64,000 nt of DNA from Phenylobacterium sp. (GCF_030645195.1 NZ_JAUSLW010000198.1:1-64000), one strand, 5' to 3'; shown: positions 26,559-37,188, numbered from the stretch's first letter. A program made the numbers and translations. Notes: generated by a model not told the origin, from the letters alone.

Positions 26559-27758
26559 TCAGACCGCGCCGGCCGCCTTCAGGGCGGAGATGCGCGCGTC
26601 GTCGTAGCCCAGGCCCTTCAGCACCTCGTCGGTGTGCTGGCCGAGCGTCGGGGGCGGGGCGACGCGGTCGCCCCGCGGCCGGCCCAGGTCGAAGCCGAGA
26701 TTGAGGGTGGCGGCCTGGCGGTCCGTGCCCGGCAGGTCGAAGGCGGCCCGCAGGGACCGGCTGGCGACATGGGCGTTGTCGGTGATCTGCGGCACGGTGC
26801 GCACCGCGCCGGCCGGCACGTCGGCGGCGTTGAAGGCCAGCTCCCAGGCCTCGGCCGTGCGGCTGGCGAACAGGGGATGCAGGATCGCCAGCAGGGCGGC
26901 CTCGTTGTCGATCCGGGCGTTGGGGTCGGCGAAGCGGGGATCGCGGGTCAGCTCGCCGCAGCCCAGGACCGCGCACATCTTCTCGAACTGCTTCTGGGTG
27001 TTGGCGCCCAGCAGCAGGGGCCCGTCGCTGGCCTGGAAGGTTGCGGCCGTGGGGCTGGGATTGAAGCCGCGGTTGCCCACCCGCGCCGGCTCGTCCCCGG
27101 CGATCAGATAGGGACCGATCATCGAGATCATCAGGATCAGGGACGAGTCCAGCATGGCCACGTCCAGGTGGCGTCCGCCGCCCCCGAACCGCAGCCGCTG
27201 CAGCACCGCGGCCAGGCAGGCGAAGGCGCCGGCATAGCCGGTGAAGGTGTCGATCATCGGGAAGCCGACCTTGGCCACCTCGCCCTGCGGATCGCCGGTG
27301 AGGGACATGACCCCGCAGATGGCCTGGACGATGTGGTCATAGGCCGGGTTGTCGCGCATCGGCCCGGTCTGGCCGTAGCCGGAGAGCGAGCAGTAGATCA
27401 GCTCGGGATTGACCGCGCGGGCCCGCTCGTAGCCCAGGCCCAGCTTGGCCAGGACGCCGGGGCGGTAGTTCTCCACCAGGATGTCGGCCTTGGCGATCAG
27501 GTCGAGGACCACTTGGACGGCCTGCGGATTCTTCAGGTCCAGGGTGATGGACTTCTTGCCGACGTTCACCGTCTGGAAGGCCGGCGCCATGCCGACGAAC
27601 TCCGGGCGGCGGTCATAATGGCGGAAGACGTCGCCCTCGCCGGGCCGCTCGATCTTGATGATCTCCGCCCCCAGCAGTCCCAGCACGTGGGTGCAGAAGG
27701 GTCCGGCCATGACGTGGGTGAGGTCCACCACGGTCATTCCCGCCAAAGGCCCGGACAT
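26559..27758 (-). CDS. CaiB/BaiF class III CoA-transferase
   Basis: 399 aa, full family length. N-terminal 'LAGMTVVDLTHVMAGPFCTHVLGLLGAEIIKIERPGEGD' and 'ENYRPGVLAKLGLGYE' are classic. The catalytic Asp lies in 'NPAYDHIVQAICG', and the C-terminal 'LGQHTDEVLKGLGYDDARISALK' is typical. The enzyme moves CoA between carboxylic acids. It is divergent from the TRAP-type binding protein, and the gap contains a GCAAACRAT site shared with other genes of the putative CoA pathway. It could activate the incoming acid or release 4-hydroxybenzoate from its CoA ester; the substrate is inferred only. Confidence 0.92.
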   Translation of the reverse strand: MSGPLAGMTVVDLTHVMAGPFCTHVLGLLGAEIIKIERPGEGDVFRHYDRRPEFVGMAPAFQTVNVGKKSITLDLKNPQAVQVVLDLIAKADILVENYRPGVLAKLGLGYERARAVNPELIYCSLSGYGQTGPMRDNPAYDHIVQAICGVMSLTGDPQGEVAKVGFPMIDTFTGYAGAFACLAAVLQRLRFGGGGRHLDVAMLDSSLILMISMIGPYLIAGDEPARVGNRGFNPSPTAATFQASDGPLLLGANTQKQFEKMCAVLGCGELTRDPRFADPNARIDNEAALLAILHPLFASRTAEAWELAFNAADVPAGAVRTVPQITDNAHVASRSLRAAFDLPGTDRQAATLNLGFDLGRPRGDRVAPPPTLGQHTDEVLKGLGYDDARISALKAAGAV

Positions 27759-27814
27759 CCTGCTACGCTCCCTGTCTTGTCGTTATTGGTGATTAGACAC
27801 GTATTGTTTAATTT

Positions 27815-27825
27815 GCAAACGATTG
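27815..27825. promoter_or_regulatory. GCAAACGAT site in CoA-transferase/TRAP divergent promoter
   Basis: GCAAACGATTG at 27815-27825 lies in the AT-rich 127-base gap between divergent starts at 27758 and 27886. It matches the palindromic site in front of the MarR gene (32376-32390) in its left half and centre. It is probably an operator of that MarR protein. Confidence 0.5.
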
Positions 27826-27885
27826 AGACCTGAACCAAATTGCGACCGATGGACGCCGGACCAACCGCGCGCAGGGAGAACCAGG

Positions 27886-28923
27886 ATGACGGGCTGGAAG
27901 CTGATCGGCATGGTCGCCGCCCTGATGCTGCTCGCCGCCTGCGCCCCCGCCAAGCCCGCCGGCGGGGTCGAGGTGCTGAGATACGCCTCGCCCTATTCCC
28001 CCAACCATCCCTTCAGCCGCGCCGACATCGCCTGGATGAAGCACGTGGAGAAGGCCACTGGCGGTCGGATCAAGATCCAGCCCTTCTGGGGCGGCGCCCT
28101 GATCAGCTCCGATCAGAGCGTCATCGAGCTGCGCCACGGGGTGGCCGACATCGCCCTGATCACCCCGATCTACATGCGCTCGGGCATGCACGTGATGAAG
28201 ACCCAGGCCGGCTTCTATGGCGGGGTGCGGACCATCGAGGACCAGGTGGCGGTCTATCGCTGCCTGGAGCAGGCCTTCCCGATCTTCGGCCAGGAGATGG
28301 CCGGCGTCCATGTCCTGGCGGTCCAGGGGGGCAACCTGCCCAATGTGCTAACCCGCGACAAACCGGTGCGCGGCCTGGCCGACCTGCGGGGCCTGCGCCT
28401 GCGGGCGCCGGGGGAGCTGACGCCGGTGCTGCAGTCCCTGGGGGTCGACGTGGTCACCATGCCCATGGGGGAGGTCTATTCGGCCATTTCCAAGGGGGTG
28501 GTGGACGGGGTGGTGGCGCCGGCCGACGCGGTGAAATCGCTGCACTTCAACGAGGTGGCCCAGCATCTCTCCCTGCTGCAGGTCAGCCGCGGCGCCTATC
28601 CGGCCCGGGCCATCTCCGAGGCCCGTTGGCGCGCGCTCAGCCCCGACCTGCGCCGGGTCCTCACCGAGGCCACCCCGGTCTGGGAGGCCGCGCTCGCCCG
28701 GGAAATCGGCAAGGCCGAGGCCGAGGGCATGGCCATGGCCCGCAGCGAGGGGATGTCCATCGTCCCGGTCGATCCCGCCGAACAGGCCCGCTTCGACGCC
28801 GCCTACGACGCCGAGGCCCTGAGGAACGCCCAGCGCCTGGCGGAGTACGGCCTGCCGGGAGAGGCCATCTATCGCAAGGCGCGCGCGGTGATCGCCCAGG
28901 GAACGCCGGTCAAGGCTTGCTAG
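27886..28923 (+). CDS. TRAP transporter solute-binding lipoprotein (DctP family)
   Basis: 345 aa from ATG 27886 behind AGGGAGAA. The leader 'MTGWKLIGMVAALMLLAACAPAK' ends in a lipobox LAAC with Cys19, so it should be a lipoprotein rather than a soluble periplasmic binder. DctP/TAXI-type landmarks include 'RIKIQPFWGGALISS', 'VLTRDKPVRGLADLRGLRLRAPG' and 'SAISKGVVDGVVAPADAVKSL'. TRAP binders carry organic acids to a DctQM membrane pair, but no dctQ or dctM lies within this window. By position it may bind the acid processed by the neighbouring CoA enzymes. Confidence 0.88.
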   Translation: MTGWKLIGMVAALMLLAACAPAKPAGGVEVLRYASPYSPNHPFSRADIAWMKHVEKATGGRIKIQPFWGGALISSDQSVIELRHGVADIALITPIYMRSGMHVMKTQAGFYGGVRTIEDQVAVYRCLEQAFPIFGQEMAGVHVLAVQGGNLPNVLTRDKPVRGLADLRGLRLRAPGELTPVLQSLGVDVVTMPMGEVYSAISKGVVDGVVAPADAVKSLHFNEVAQHLSLLQVSRGAYPARAISEARWRALSPDLRRVLTEATPVWEAALAREIGKAEAEGMAMARSEGMSIVPVDPAEQARFDAAYDAEALRNAQRLAEYGLPGEAIYRKARAVIAQGTPVKAC

Positions 28924-28938
28924 GCCCCGCGCCCCGAT

Positions 28939-28969
28939 GTTAGGCAGTGATAGAAATCATTTGCCTAAC
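28939..28969. promoter_or_regulatory. Inverted repeat GTTAGGCA-N15-TGCCTAAC before the hydratase/dehydrogenase gene
   Basis: A perfect 8-bp inverted repeat (28939-28946 and 28962-28969) precedes the start at 28998. The overlapping ATCATTTGC (28956-28964) is the complement of GCAAATGAT, one base off the GCAAACRAT word found at the other promoters of this region. This is an operator-like region and allows separate control of the downstream gene. Confidence 0.5.
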
Positions 28970-28997
28970 TTACAATAAGCGACCCCGGGGAGCCCCT

Positions 28998-31103
<2,106 letters not shown>

Positions 31104-31108
31104 GGTCG

Positions 31109-31130
31109 AGAGCGGGTCGAAAAACGCTCT
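31109..31130. terminator. Small hairpin between convergent genes
   Basis: AGAGCG (31109-31114) pairs with CGCTCT (31125-31130) around a loop containing AAAAA. It sits between the hydratase/dehydrogenase stop (31103) and the end of the opposing kinase gene (31129). A weak but well-placed bidirectional terminator. Confidence 0.4.
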
Positions 31131-32198
31131 AGGCGGCCCGCGGAAGCTTCGAGGTGGCGGCCCGCTGGATCGGACGGTCATGCCCGGCCCGTTGCGGATA
31201 TCCATCTTCGCCTCCAGCTGCTTGACCAAAGCCTCGACGATGACCGTGCCCAGGCCGCCATGTTTCGTCTGGGCCGGGTCGGCGACCTTGCCGACGCCGT
31301 TGTCGGCGACGGTCAGGGTCCAGTCGTCCCCGTCGCTGGAGAAGGAGACCAGGATCTGGGCGCCGGCCTTGGAGTCGGGGAAGGCGTACTTGACGGCGTT
31401 GATCACGAGTTCGGTGACGATCAGGCCGATGCTGACGGCCTTGTCCGAGCCGATCAGGCCGCCGTCCGCGGCGACCTCGAGCTCGATCGGCTGTTCCTCC
31501 CCGATCATCGAGCCGGCCAGGCTGCCGCAGAGCTTGGTGAGGTAGGCGCCGACCTCGATCTTGTCGACGCCGCCGGAGGCGTGCAGGTGGGCCTGGACCT
31601 CGGCCACCGACATCACCCGCTGGTGGGCGTCTTTCAGATGGTCGCGGGTCTCCTGGGAGGTTACGGCCCGGGCCTTGAGCATCAGGATGCTGGCGATGAT
31701 CTGCAGGCTGTTGGCCACGCGGTGCTGCATCTCCTGCAGCAGCACCTGCTTCTGGCCCAGCAGATCCTCGGTGCGCTCCAGCAGTTCGGCCTTCTCGCGC
31801 TCGATCAACCGCCGGGCGGTGATGTCGGTGAAGGCCAGCAGGATCGTCGTGTCCGAACTGCGCTGGTAGATCACCTTGCGCGCGTTCAGCAGCATGTTGC
31901 GGTGGCCAAGCCCAGGGAAGTCGTGCTCGACCTCGAACCCGTCCATGGCCGTGTGCTCGGGGATGATGGTCTCCAGCAGCAGCCGCAGGGCCGGGATGTT
32001 CCACTGGCCATCCCCCAGGGAATAGAGGAGGCGGCCCATGGTGTGCTCGGGGTCGACCTGGAAGATTTCGTAGAAGGACCGGCTGGCCGCCAGCACGCAG
32101 AACTGGGCGTCGAGCACCAGCAGCGGCTCATGAATTGTGTCGACAATGGCCTGGGCCAGCGTCTGGGCGTCTTCGATTCCCTGGAGGGAAGGCTTCAT
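31129..32198 (-). CDS. PAS-HisKA_2 sensor histidine kinase, apparent C-terminal frameshift
   Basis: From ATG 32198: a PAS domain (about 15-130), then HisKA_2 'LLQEMQHRVANSLQIIASIL' (phospho-His159) and a HATPase with 'VTELVINAVKYAF', 'DNGVG' and 'HGGLGTVIVEAL'. After residue 343 ('GPGMTVR') the frame continues without stop for some 630 codons antisense to the preceding gene, to 29280. A single-base deletion near 31170 explains this. The next frame reads 'IQRAATSKLPRAA' and stops at 31129-31131, a normal ending for this family. I therefore give 31129 as the intended end. No response regulator is adjacent. Confidence 0.75.
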
Positions 32199-32375
32199 GG
32201 GGCGGGGAATTCATCCGATCCTGATCGCCAGGATCTCCACGATCGCCCCGCAGGCGGGCCAATACCTAAGCTGTACGCCCATTATCCTCCAATGTCGTGA
32301 TCTGGTTCTGTCTGTCGGATTCGCCTCATAGCCCGAGCCTGGAACCCGGCGCCTGCGGCCCCCCGTCGCTGCACT

Positions 32376-32390
32376 GCAAACAATCGTTTG
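32376..32390. promoter_or_regulatory. Palindromic operator before the marR gene
   Basis: CAAAC-AATC-GTTTG (32377-32390) is a 5-bp inverted repeat with a 4-base centre, 31 bases before the MarR start at 32422. It contains GCAAACAAT (32376-32384), the word shared with 27815, 40020-40028 and, with one mismatch, 28956-28964. Likely the autoregulatory site of the MarR protein. Confidence 0.6.
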
Positions 32391-32421
32391 TGATGCGTCG
32401 CTTCCCCGGTATCGTTCGCCC

Positions 32422-32901
32422 ATGAGCGAAATCGACCTCCTCGCCGCCGAATCTGGCCTGGCCAACACCGGCAAGCTCGACCTGGATGGCCTGCCGGACC
32501 TGCTGGGCTTCCATCTGCGTCTGGCCCACGTGGCCGTCTATCGGGACTTCACGACCGCCCTGGCCGCCCTGGACCTGACCCAGAAACAATGCGCCACCCT
32601 GCAGTTGATCGGCGCCAATCCCGCCGTCAGCCAAGTGGACCTGGCCGCCACCCTGGGCACCGACCGCGCCACCATGATGGCCATGATCGACCGCCTGGAA
32701 CAGCGCGGCTTCGTCATCCGCCGCCGCTCCACCGAGGACCGTCGGCGCCAGGAACTCTACCTGACCGACGCGGGCCAGACGATGCTCGCCGACGCCAAGC
32801 GGGCTATCGATGGGCACGAACGGGGCTTCAAGGCCCGCTTCACCCCCGCCGAGCTGAAGATCCTGGTGGCGGCCCTGAGCCGGATCCACAACCAGGTCTG
32901 A
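32422..32901 (+). CDS. MarR-family transcriptional regulator
   Basis: 159 aa, standard MarR length. The winged HTH reads 'ALDLTQKQCATLQLIGANPAVSQVDLAATLGTDRATMMAMIDRLEQRGFVIRRRSTEDRRRQELYLTDAG'-like order, with the DRR wing at 'TEDRRRQ'. N- and C-terminal helices form the dimer interface. MarR repressors of hydroxycinnamate catabolism (CouR, FerR, HcaR families) respond to aromatic-CoA thioesters. The shared operator word upstream of CoA-ligase, CoA-transferase, hydratase and pobA genes suggests this protein controls them. Confidence 0.9.
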   Translation: MSEIDLLAAESGLANTGKLDLDGLPDLLGFHLRLAHVAVYRDFTTALAALDLTQKQCATLQLIGANPAVSQVDLAATLGTDRATMMAMIDRLEQRGFVIRRRSTEDRRRQELYLTDAGQTMLADAKRAIDGHERGFKARFTPAELKILVAALSRIHNQV

Positions 32902-32973
32902 CGTCCCCGATTGTCTGAAAGGTCAACACGCCCGGCGCCTCGCCGCGGCGCGCTTCCGCACGTCCGCGTCGAG

Positions 32974-33007
32974 ATGGTGTTGACGTGACACCATAGTGGT
33001 GTCTAAC
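32974..33007 (+). promoter_or_regulatory. Promoter overlapped by three TGGTGT/ACACCA elements
   Basis: GACACCA-TAG-TGGTGTC (32987-33003) is a perfect 7-bp inverted repeat. A further ATGGTGT (32974-32980) pairs with ACACCAT (32988-32994), giving three alternating half-sites. A TTGACG -35-like box (32980-32985) and a TCTAAC -10-like box (33002-33007) are 16 bases apart, with the palindrome between them. The RHH gene starts at 33016. This is a textbook layout for autorepression. Confidence 0.6.
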
Positions 33008-33015
33008 TGACGCCC

Positions 33016-33501
33016 ATGGACATCAAGCCCTTTGTCGACGCCCTGCGTCAGGACCTGATCAACGCCGCCGAGGCCGGCGGCGAGGCGACCCGCGCCGCCG
33101 CCGAGCGCCTGACCATGGCCCTGGAGCCCGCCGTCCGGCTGGCCCTGATGGAGGCGCTCAGCCAGGCCGCCGCCGACATCACCGCCGAGCTCGGCGGGCC
33201 GGTGGTGGACGTGCGCCTGGCGGGCCGCGAGCCGGTCTTCGTGGTCACCGGCGCCGCGGCCCCCTCCGTGGCGGTCGAGGCGGCCGAGAAGGAGGGCGAC
33301 GACGCCGTCACCCGCATCACCCTGCGCCTGCCCGAGACCCTGAAGGTCCGGGCCGAGGAGCTGGCCGGCCAGCGCGGCCAGTCGCTGAACACCTGGCTGG
33401 TCAACGCCGCCCGCGCCGCGGCCGGCGGATCGGCCCCCATCGGACCGGGAGCCCCCGGCCGCAACCGTTCGTCCAAGCGCATCCAGGGATGGGCGCGATG
33501 A
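33016..33501 (+). CDS. Ribbon-helix-helix (Arc-type) DNA-binding protein
   Basis: 161 aa. The first ~85 residues are helical then beta ('VVDVRLAGREPVFVVTG'). Residues ~95-135 are an RHH fold: 'DAVTRITLRLPETLKVRAEELAGQRGQSLNTWLVNAARAA', as seen in Arc/MetJ and HicB-type antitoxins; I quote it only as a landmark and split it by domain: strand 'TRITLRLPE', helix 'LKVRAEELA', helix 'SLNTWLVNAAR'. It likely binds the alternating TGGTGT palindrome immediately upstream. It overlaps the DUF4097 gene by four bases (ATGA), so both act together. Confidence 0.8.
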   Translation: MDIKPFVDALRQDLINAAEAGGEATRAAAERLTMALEPAVRLALMEALSQAAADITAELGGPVVDVRLAGREPVFVVTGAAAPSVAVEAAEKEGDDAVTRITLRLPETLKVRAEELAGQRGQSLNTWLVNAARAAAGGSAPIGPGAPGRNRSSKRIQGWAR

Positions 33502-34460
33502 CCCGGGAGATTTCCATGCACAACTTCCAGACCCCCGATCCCGTCAAGCTGCGGGTCGAACTTTGGCAGGGCCGGGTGACCGTCCTGGCCTCCGAGACCG
33601 GCGCCACGACGGTCGAGCTGAGCGCCATGCTGGGCGACTCCCACGCCCAGGAGCTCATCGACCAGGCGACGGTGGAGCAGCGGGGCGACGAGATCGTCGT
33701 CCTGCTGCCCCGACCGCGGCGACGGCTGTTCCAGATCCGCGGCGGGGTGCGGGCGGTGATCACGGTTCCCGTCGGCAGCGACGCCCTGGTCCACACCGGC
33801 TCGGCCGACGTGGAGACCAAGGGCCGGCTCGGCCGCGTCTCCACACACGGCGGGTCGGGCGATGTCGAGCTGGAGCATGTGGCCCGCGCCCAGGTCCAGA
33901 CCGGCTCCGGCGATATCCAGCTCGGGACCGTCGAGGGCGACTGCGACGCCCGCGGGGGCTCGGCCGATGTCAGCGTGCGAACCATCGGCGGCGACGCCGA
34001 GGTCATCACCGGCTCGGGGGACATCGTCATCGGCGAGATCGCCGGCGCCCTGAAGGTCAAGACCGGCTCGGGGGACATCTCGGTGAACCGGGCCGGTCAC
34101 GCCGATCTCACCAGTACGTCAGGCGACATCGAGGCCGGGGAGATCACCGGCGGCTTCCGGGCCGTCACCGGCTCGGGGGACGTCACTGTCCGCCAGGCCG
34201 GCGACACGGTGGACGCCACCGCGGGCTCCGGCGACCTCTCCGTGGCCCGGGTGGATCATGGCCGGGTGCGGGCCAAGACCGCCTCGGGCGATATCCTGGT
34301 GGGGGTGGCCCAGGGCTCCTCGGCCTATCTGGACGTCTCCACCGTCACCGGCGACGTGACCTCGTCCCTCGACGCCAGCGACGCGCCCCGGGCCGGCGAG
34401 CCGCAGGTGGAGCTGTTCATCCAGGCGGTGACCGGCGACGTGGTCTTGCGCAGAGCGTGA
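33498..34460 (+). CDS. DUF4097-family beta-strand-repeat protein
   Basis: 320 aa from ATG 33498, overlapping the RHH stop by four bases. From residue ~95 the protein is made of short repeats centred on 'TGSGDI', 'GGSGDV' and 'TSGDIEAGEI', at least eleven copies spaced about 17-20 residues, predicting a right-handed beta solenoid. There is no signal peptide or membrane segment, so it should be cytoplasmic, unlike many DUF4097 proteins that are anchored. The biochemical role is unknown. The coupled RHH regulator suggests it belongs to a regulated two-gene module. Confidence 0.8.
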   Translation: MTREISMHNFQTPDPVKLRVELWQGRVTVLASETGATTVELSAMLGDSHAQELIDQATVEQRGDEIVVLLPRPRRRLFQIRGGVRAVITVPVGSDALVHTGSADVETKGRLGRVSTHGGSGDVELEHVARAQVQTGSGDIQLGTVEGDCDARGGSADVSVRTIGGDAEVITGSGDIVIGEIAGALKVKTGSGDISVNRAGHADLTSTSGDIEAGEITGGFRAVTGSGDVTVRQAGDTVDATAGSGDLSVARVDHGRVRAKTASGDILVGVAQGSSAYLDVSTVTGDVTSSLDASDAPRAGEPQVELFIQAVTGDVVLRRA

Positions 34461-34518
34461 CAGCCGAAAGTGGCCGCCGGTTTCGGCGACCGTCACGCTC
34501 CAAGATCAATGCGCTTGA

Positions 34519-35529
34519 TCAGGCCGTGAGAGCCAGCAGGGCGAAGCTGGCCAGCCAGTGCTCGCCCATATAGTCGCCGGCCACATGGGACAGGCTGGCC
34601 GCCAGGTGGCGGTCGGCGGCCTCGTGGGCCGTGGCGCGCAAGTGGTCGTCGGGGTCCAGGCCCTGGGCGATCGCCCGCCAGCACCAGGCGCGGCTGAGGT
34701 TCAGGCCATCCAGGTGGGCGATCTTGCCGTCGGTGCGGTCGCTGACCGTGGCCGGGGTGAACAGGCTGGCCGGCGCCCCCTTGGCCGCGTCCGGCAGGAA
34801 GGCCGCGAACCACACTCGGAACTCCGCGGGCGGCAGCAGGCGGCGCATGGCCTCGGCCTCCATCAGGGTCGGCGACAGGAAGTCGTCCCCCGACGGCTCC
34901 CAGGCCGCGGCGTCGCGGTCGGCCCCGTACCAGCCCCGGGCGGTGTCCCGCAGCAGGGTCTCGAGACCAGAGTCCCGGGTCGCTGAGGCGTAGTCGGCGG
35001 CGAGCGCCAGGGCGAAGGCGGTGGAGTTGTGGACCCCGGTCCGCACCGGATAGGTGGCCTTGGGCAGGAAGGCGCGGAAGCGGTCGGCGAAGGCCTCGGC
35101 GAGCGGCGCCAGCCGCCGGGCCCAGGTCTCGTCCCCATGCCGCATCAGCTCGGCCTGCAGCATCAGCAGCCAGGCCCAGCCATAGGGGCGCTCGAAGCCG
35201 CGGCTGGAGGGGCGGTCCAGATAGGCCCGCTCGGCCTCCACCTTCTCCGGCGTGAAGGCGCCAGCGAACAGGTCGTCGATGGCCTTGGCCTCGGGGATCT
35301 CCGGATGCAGGCGGCGCAGGGTGGCCAGCGTCCAGTAGCCGTGGACGCAGGAATGCCAGTCGAAGCTGCCGAAGAAGATGGGGTGCAGCTCGCGGGGCCC
35401 CACGGCGTCCTGCGGTCCGTCCAGCACGTGATCCATCTTGTTGGGATATTCGCGCTCGACGTGACCCAGGGCGATGGCGGCGAACCGCGAGGCGATCTCG
35501 GGCGTCAGGCTAGCGGAAGGCCAGGACAT
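34519..35529 (-). CDS. DUF2891 domain-containing protein
   Basis: 336 aa, Trp/His-rich and helical, with family landmarks 'HPIFFGSFDWHSCVHGYWTLATL', 'RPYGWAWLLMLQAEL', 'VRTGVHNSTAFALALAADY' and 'LNLSRAWCWRAIA'. These resemble the six-hairpin toroid architecture of glycosidase-like or epimerase proteins; the activity is not known. Its ATG (35529) lies inside the end of the DUF979 gene (20-base overlap), making it the third gene of a DUF969-DUF979-DUF2891 operon. Confidence 0.88.
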   Translation of the reverse strand: MSWPSASLTPEIASRFAAIALGHVEREYPNKMDHVLDGPQDAVGPRELHPIFFGSFDWHSCVHGYWTLATLRRLHPEIPEAKAIDDLFAGAFTPEKVEAERAYLDRPSSRGFERPYGWAWLLMLQAELMRHGDETWARRLAPLAEAFADRFRAFLPKATYPVRTGVHNSTAFALALAADYASATRDSGLETLLRDTARGWYGADRDAAAWEPSGDDFLSPTLMEAEAMRRLLPPAEFRVWFAAFLPDAAKGAPASLFTPATVSDRTDGKIAHLDGLNLSRAWCWRAIAQGLDPDDHLRATAHEAADRHLAASLSHVAGDYMGEHWLASFALLALTA

Positions 35530-36460
35530 ACATCAGCACCATGTTGGCGAGCAGCAAGGGGGCGGCGGTGGGGATCTGGGCGCGGATGACCGCGTGGCGG
35601 TCCTTCAGCTCCAGCAGGGCGGCCGGGACGATGTTGAAGTTGGCGGCCAGCGGCGTCATCAGGGTGCCGCAGAACCCCGACAGCATGCCGATGGCGCAGA
35701 CCACCGCCGGATCGCCGCCGAACTTCACGATCAGGAAGGGCAGGCCGACGCCCGCGGTCATCACCGGGAAGGCCGCGAAGGCGTTGCCCATGATGATGGT
35801 GAACAGCGCCATGCCCAGGCAGTAGACGGCGACCGCCGCCAGGTGGCCGTCCATGGGGATCGCGGTGGTCACCAGGTCGCCGACCACCTTGCCGACGCCG
35901 GCGAGAGCGAAGACAGCCCCCAGCGCCGCCAGCATCTGGGGCAGGAGGCCGGCCCAGCCGACGGTGTCCATCAGCCGGCGGCCCTCCTGCAGCGGGCTGA
36001 GGATCGGTTGGCGCAGCAGGACCAGCGCCGTGATCACGGCGAGCACCGCCCCCAGGGCCAGGGAGATCAGGGTCGCCTGCTTGGCCTGGAACAGTGGGGT
36101 CCCGCCGAAGGAGACGTGCTGCAGGGCCAGAGTGCCGATCAGGACGGTGGCGGGGATCACCAGGGCCGGGATGAAGAGGCGGTTTCCCCACTTTTCCGCC
36201 GACAGTTTGCGGGCCTCCGGTGAGCCGTCGGGCTCTCCGCGTCCCAGGCCGCCGATTCCGGAGATCAGGGCCATGCACAGCACCAGCACCCCGTTGCCCA
36301 GGTCCCCCAGCCAGTCGCCGGCCAGGAAGCTGACCGCGAACAGGCCCCAGAAGCCGGTGTTCATCCAGCGCTTGGGATTGCTGGCGTCCCGGGCGCTGAG
36401 CACCGCGAAGCCCGCGAACACCAGACCCGCCAGGACGTAGACGAAACCGAGCTTGATCAT
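35510..36460 (-). CDS. DUF979 membrane protein (transporter subunit)
   Basis: 316 aa from ATG 36460, overlapping the DUF969 stop as ATGA. About nine to ten hydrophobic helices; landmarks are 'ALFTIIMGNAFAAFPVMTAGVGLPFLI', 'GFCGTLMTPLAANFNIVPAALLEL' and the C-terminal 'LLLANMVLMYVLAF'. DUF979 occurs almost always with DUF969 and is thought to form a two-part permease. In some Gram-positive bacteria the pair sits with pyrrolidone-carboxylate peptidase, which hints at 5-oxoproline or a related acid. No such peptidase is in this window. Confidence 0.9.
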   Translation of the reverse strand: MIKLGFVYVLAGLVFAGFAVLSARDASNPKRWMNTGFWGLFAVSFLAGDWLGDLGNGVLVLCMALISGIGGLGRGEPDGSPEARKLSAEKWGNRLFIPALVIPATVLIGTLALQHVSFGGTPLFQAKQATLISLALGAVLAVITALVLLRQPILSPLQEGRRLMDTVGWAGLLPQMLAALGAVFALAGVGKVVGDLVTTAIPMDGHLAAVAVYCLGMALFTIIMGNAFAAFPVMTAGVGLPFLIVKFGGDPAVVCAIGMLSGFCGTLMTPLAANFNIVPAALLELKDRHAVIRAQIPTAAPLLLANMVLMYVLAFR

Positions 36461-37125
36461 GGCGCGGCCCGCTTCAGCCTGCGCTCGAACAGCACCAGCC
36501 GGGCCGAATGGATCAGGAAGGCGACGATGGCCGTGGGTATGGCCCAGACCGACAGATGCAAGGGCTCGATGACGATGCCGCTCTGGGCCAGGAAGCCCAC
36601 CATCAGCAGGATCGAGCCGATGGCCAGGAAGATGTCCTCGCCGAAGAACAGGCCGATATTGTCGGTGGCCGCGGTCATGGCGCGGATGGACTGCCGCGTC
36701 TCCTCGGGCAGGTCCCCGGTCGCCTCGCTCTGGGCGGCGGCCTCGGCCATGGGGGCGACGATGGGCCGGATGGTCTGGGCCTGGCCGGCGATGGAGGTCA
36801 GCCCCAGGGCCGCGGTGAGCTGGCGGAACAGCAGGTAGCCGATCAGCAGGCGGCCGAGGGTCACGGCCTTGAATCCCGCGATCAGGCCCCGGGCCCGCTC
36901 CTGCAGGCCGGCCCGCTCCAGCACCCCGATCACCGGCAGGACCAGCAGGGCGGCGCTGACATAGCGGTTCTCGTTGAAGGCCTTGCCGAAGGCGGCCAGC
37001 ACCTCCAGCGGCGCCAGGCCCGCGGCCATGCCGGTCAGCACGGCCGAGACCATCACCACCAGCAGCGGATTGAAGCCGGCGGCGAAGCCCGCCACCACCA
37101 CCGCCACCCCCAACAGGATCAGCAT
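36457..37125 (-). CDS. DUF969 membrane protein (transporter subunit)
   Basis: 222 aa with six or so hydrophobic helices. Landmarks: 'FNPLLVVMVSAVLTGMAAGL', 'AFNENRYVSAALLVLPVIGVLERAGLQERA', and 'TDNIGLFFGEDIFLAIGSILLMVGFL'. It is the promoter-proximal gene of the three-gene operon ending with DUF2891. The partner DUF979 follows with a 4-base overlap, indicating fixed stoichiometry. Confidence 0.9.
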   Translation of the reverse strand: MLILLGVAVVVAGFAAGFNPLLVVMVSAVLTGMAAGLAPLEVLAAFGKAFNENRYVSAALLVLPVIGVLERAGLQERARGLIAGFKAVTLGRLLIGYLLFRQLTAALGLTSIAGQAQTIRPIVAPMAEAAAQSEATGDLPEETRQSIRAMTAATDNIGLFFGEDIFLAIGSILLMVGFLAQSGIVIEPLHLSVWAIPTAIVAFLIHSARLVLFERRLKRAAP

Positions 37126-37188
37126 CCGCGCCTCCGCCGGTACGACTCATCTCAAGCCGACAAGTCGTACCGCAAAGGCCGCCCGGCG

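Noticed and set aside
27886-28923. A complete TRAP transport system
   Set aside because: No dctQ or dctM membrane genes occur in the window.
33016-34460. Classical toxin-antitoxin pair
   Set aside because: The RHH protein resembles an antitoxin but the partner is a beta-repeat protein with no known toxin fold; kept as a separate finding without that label.
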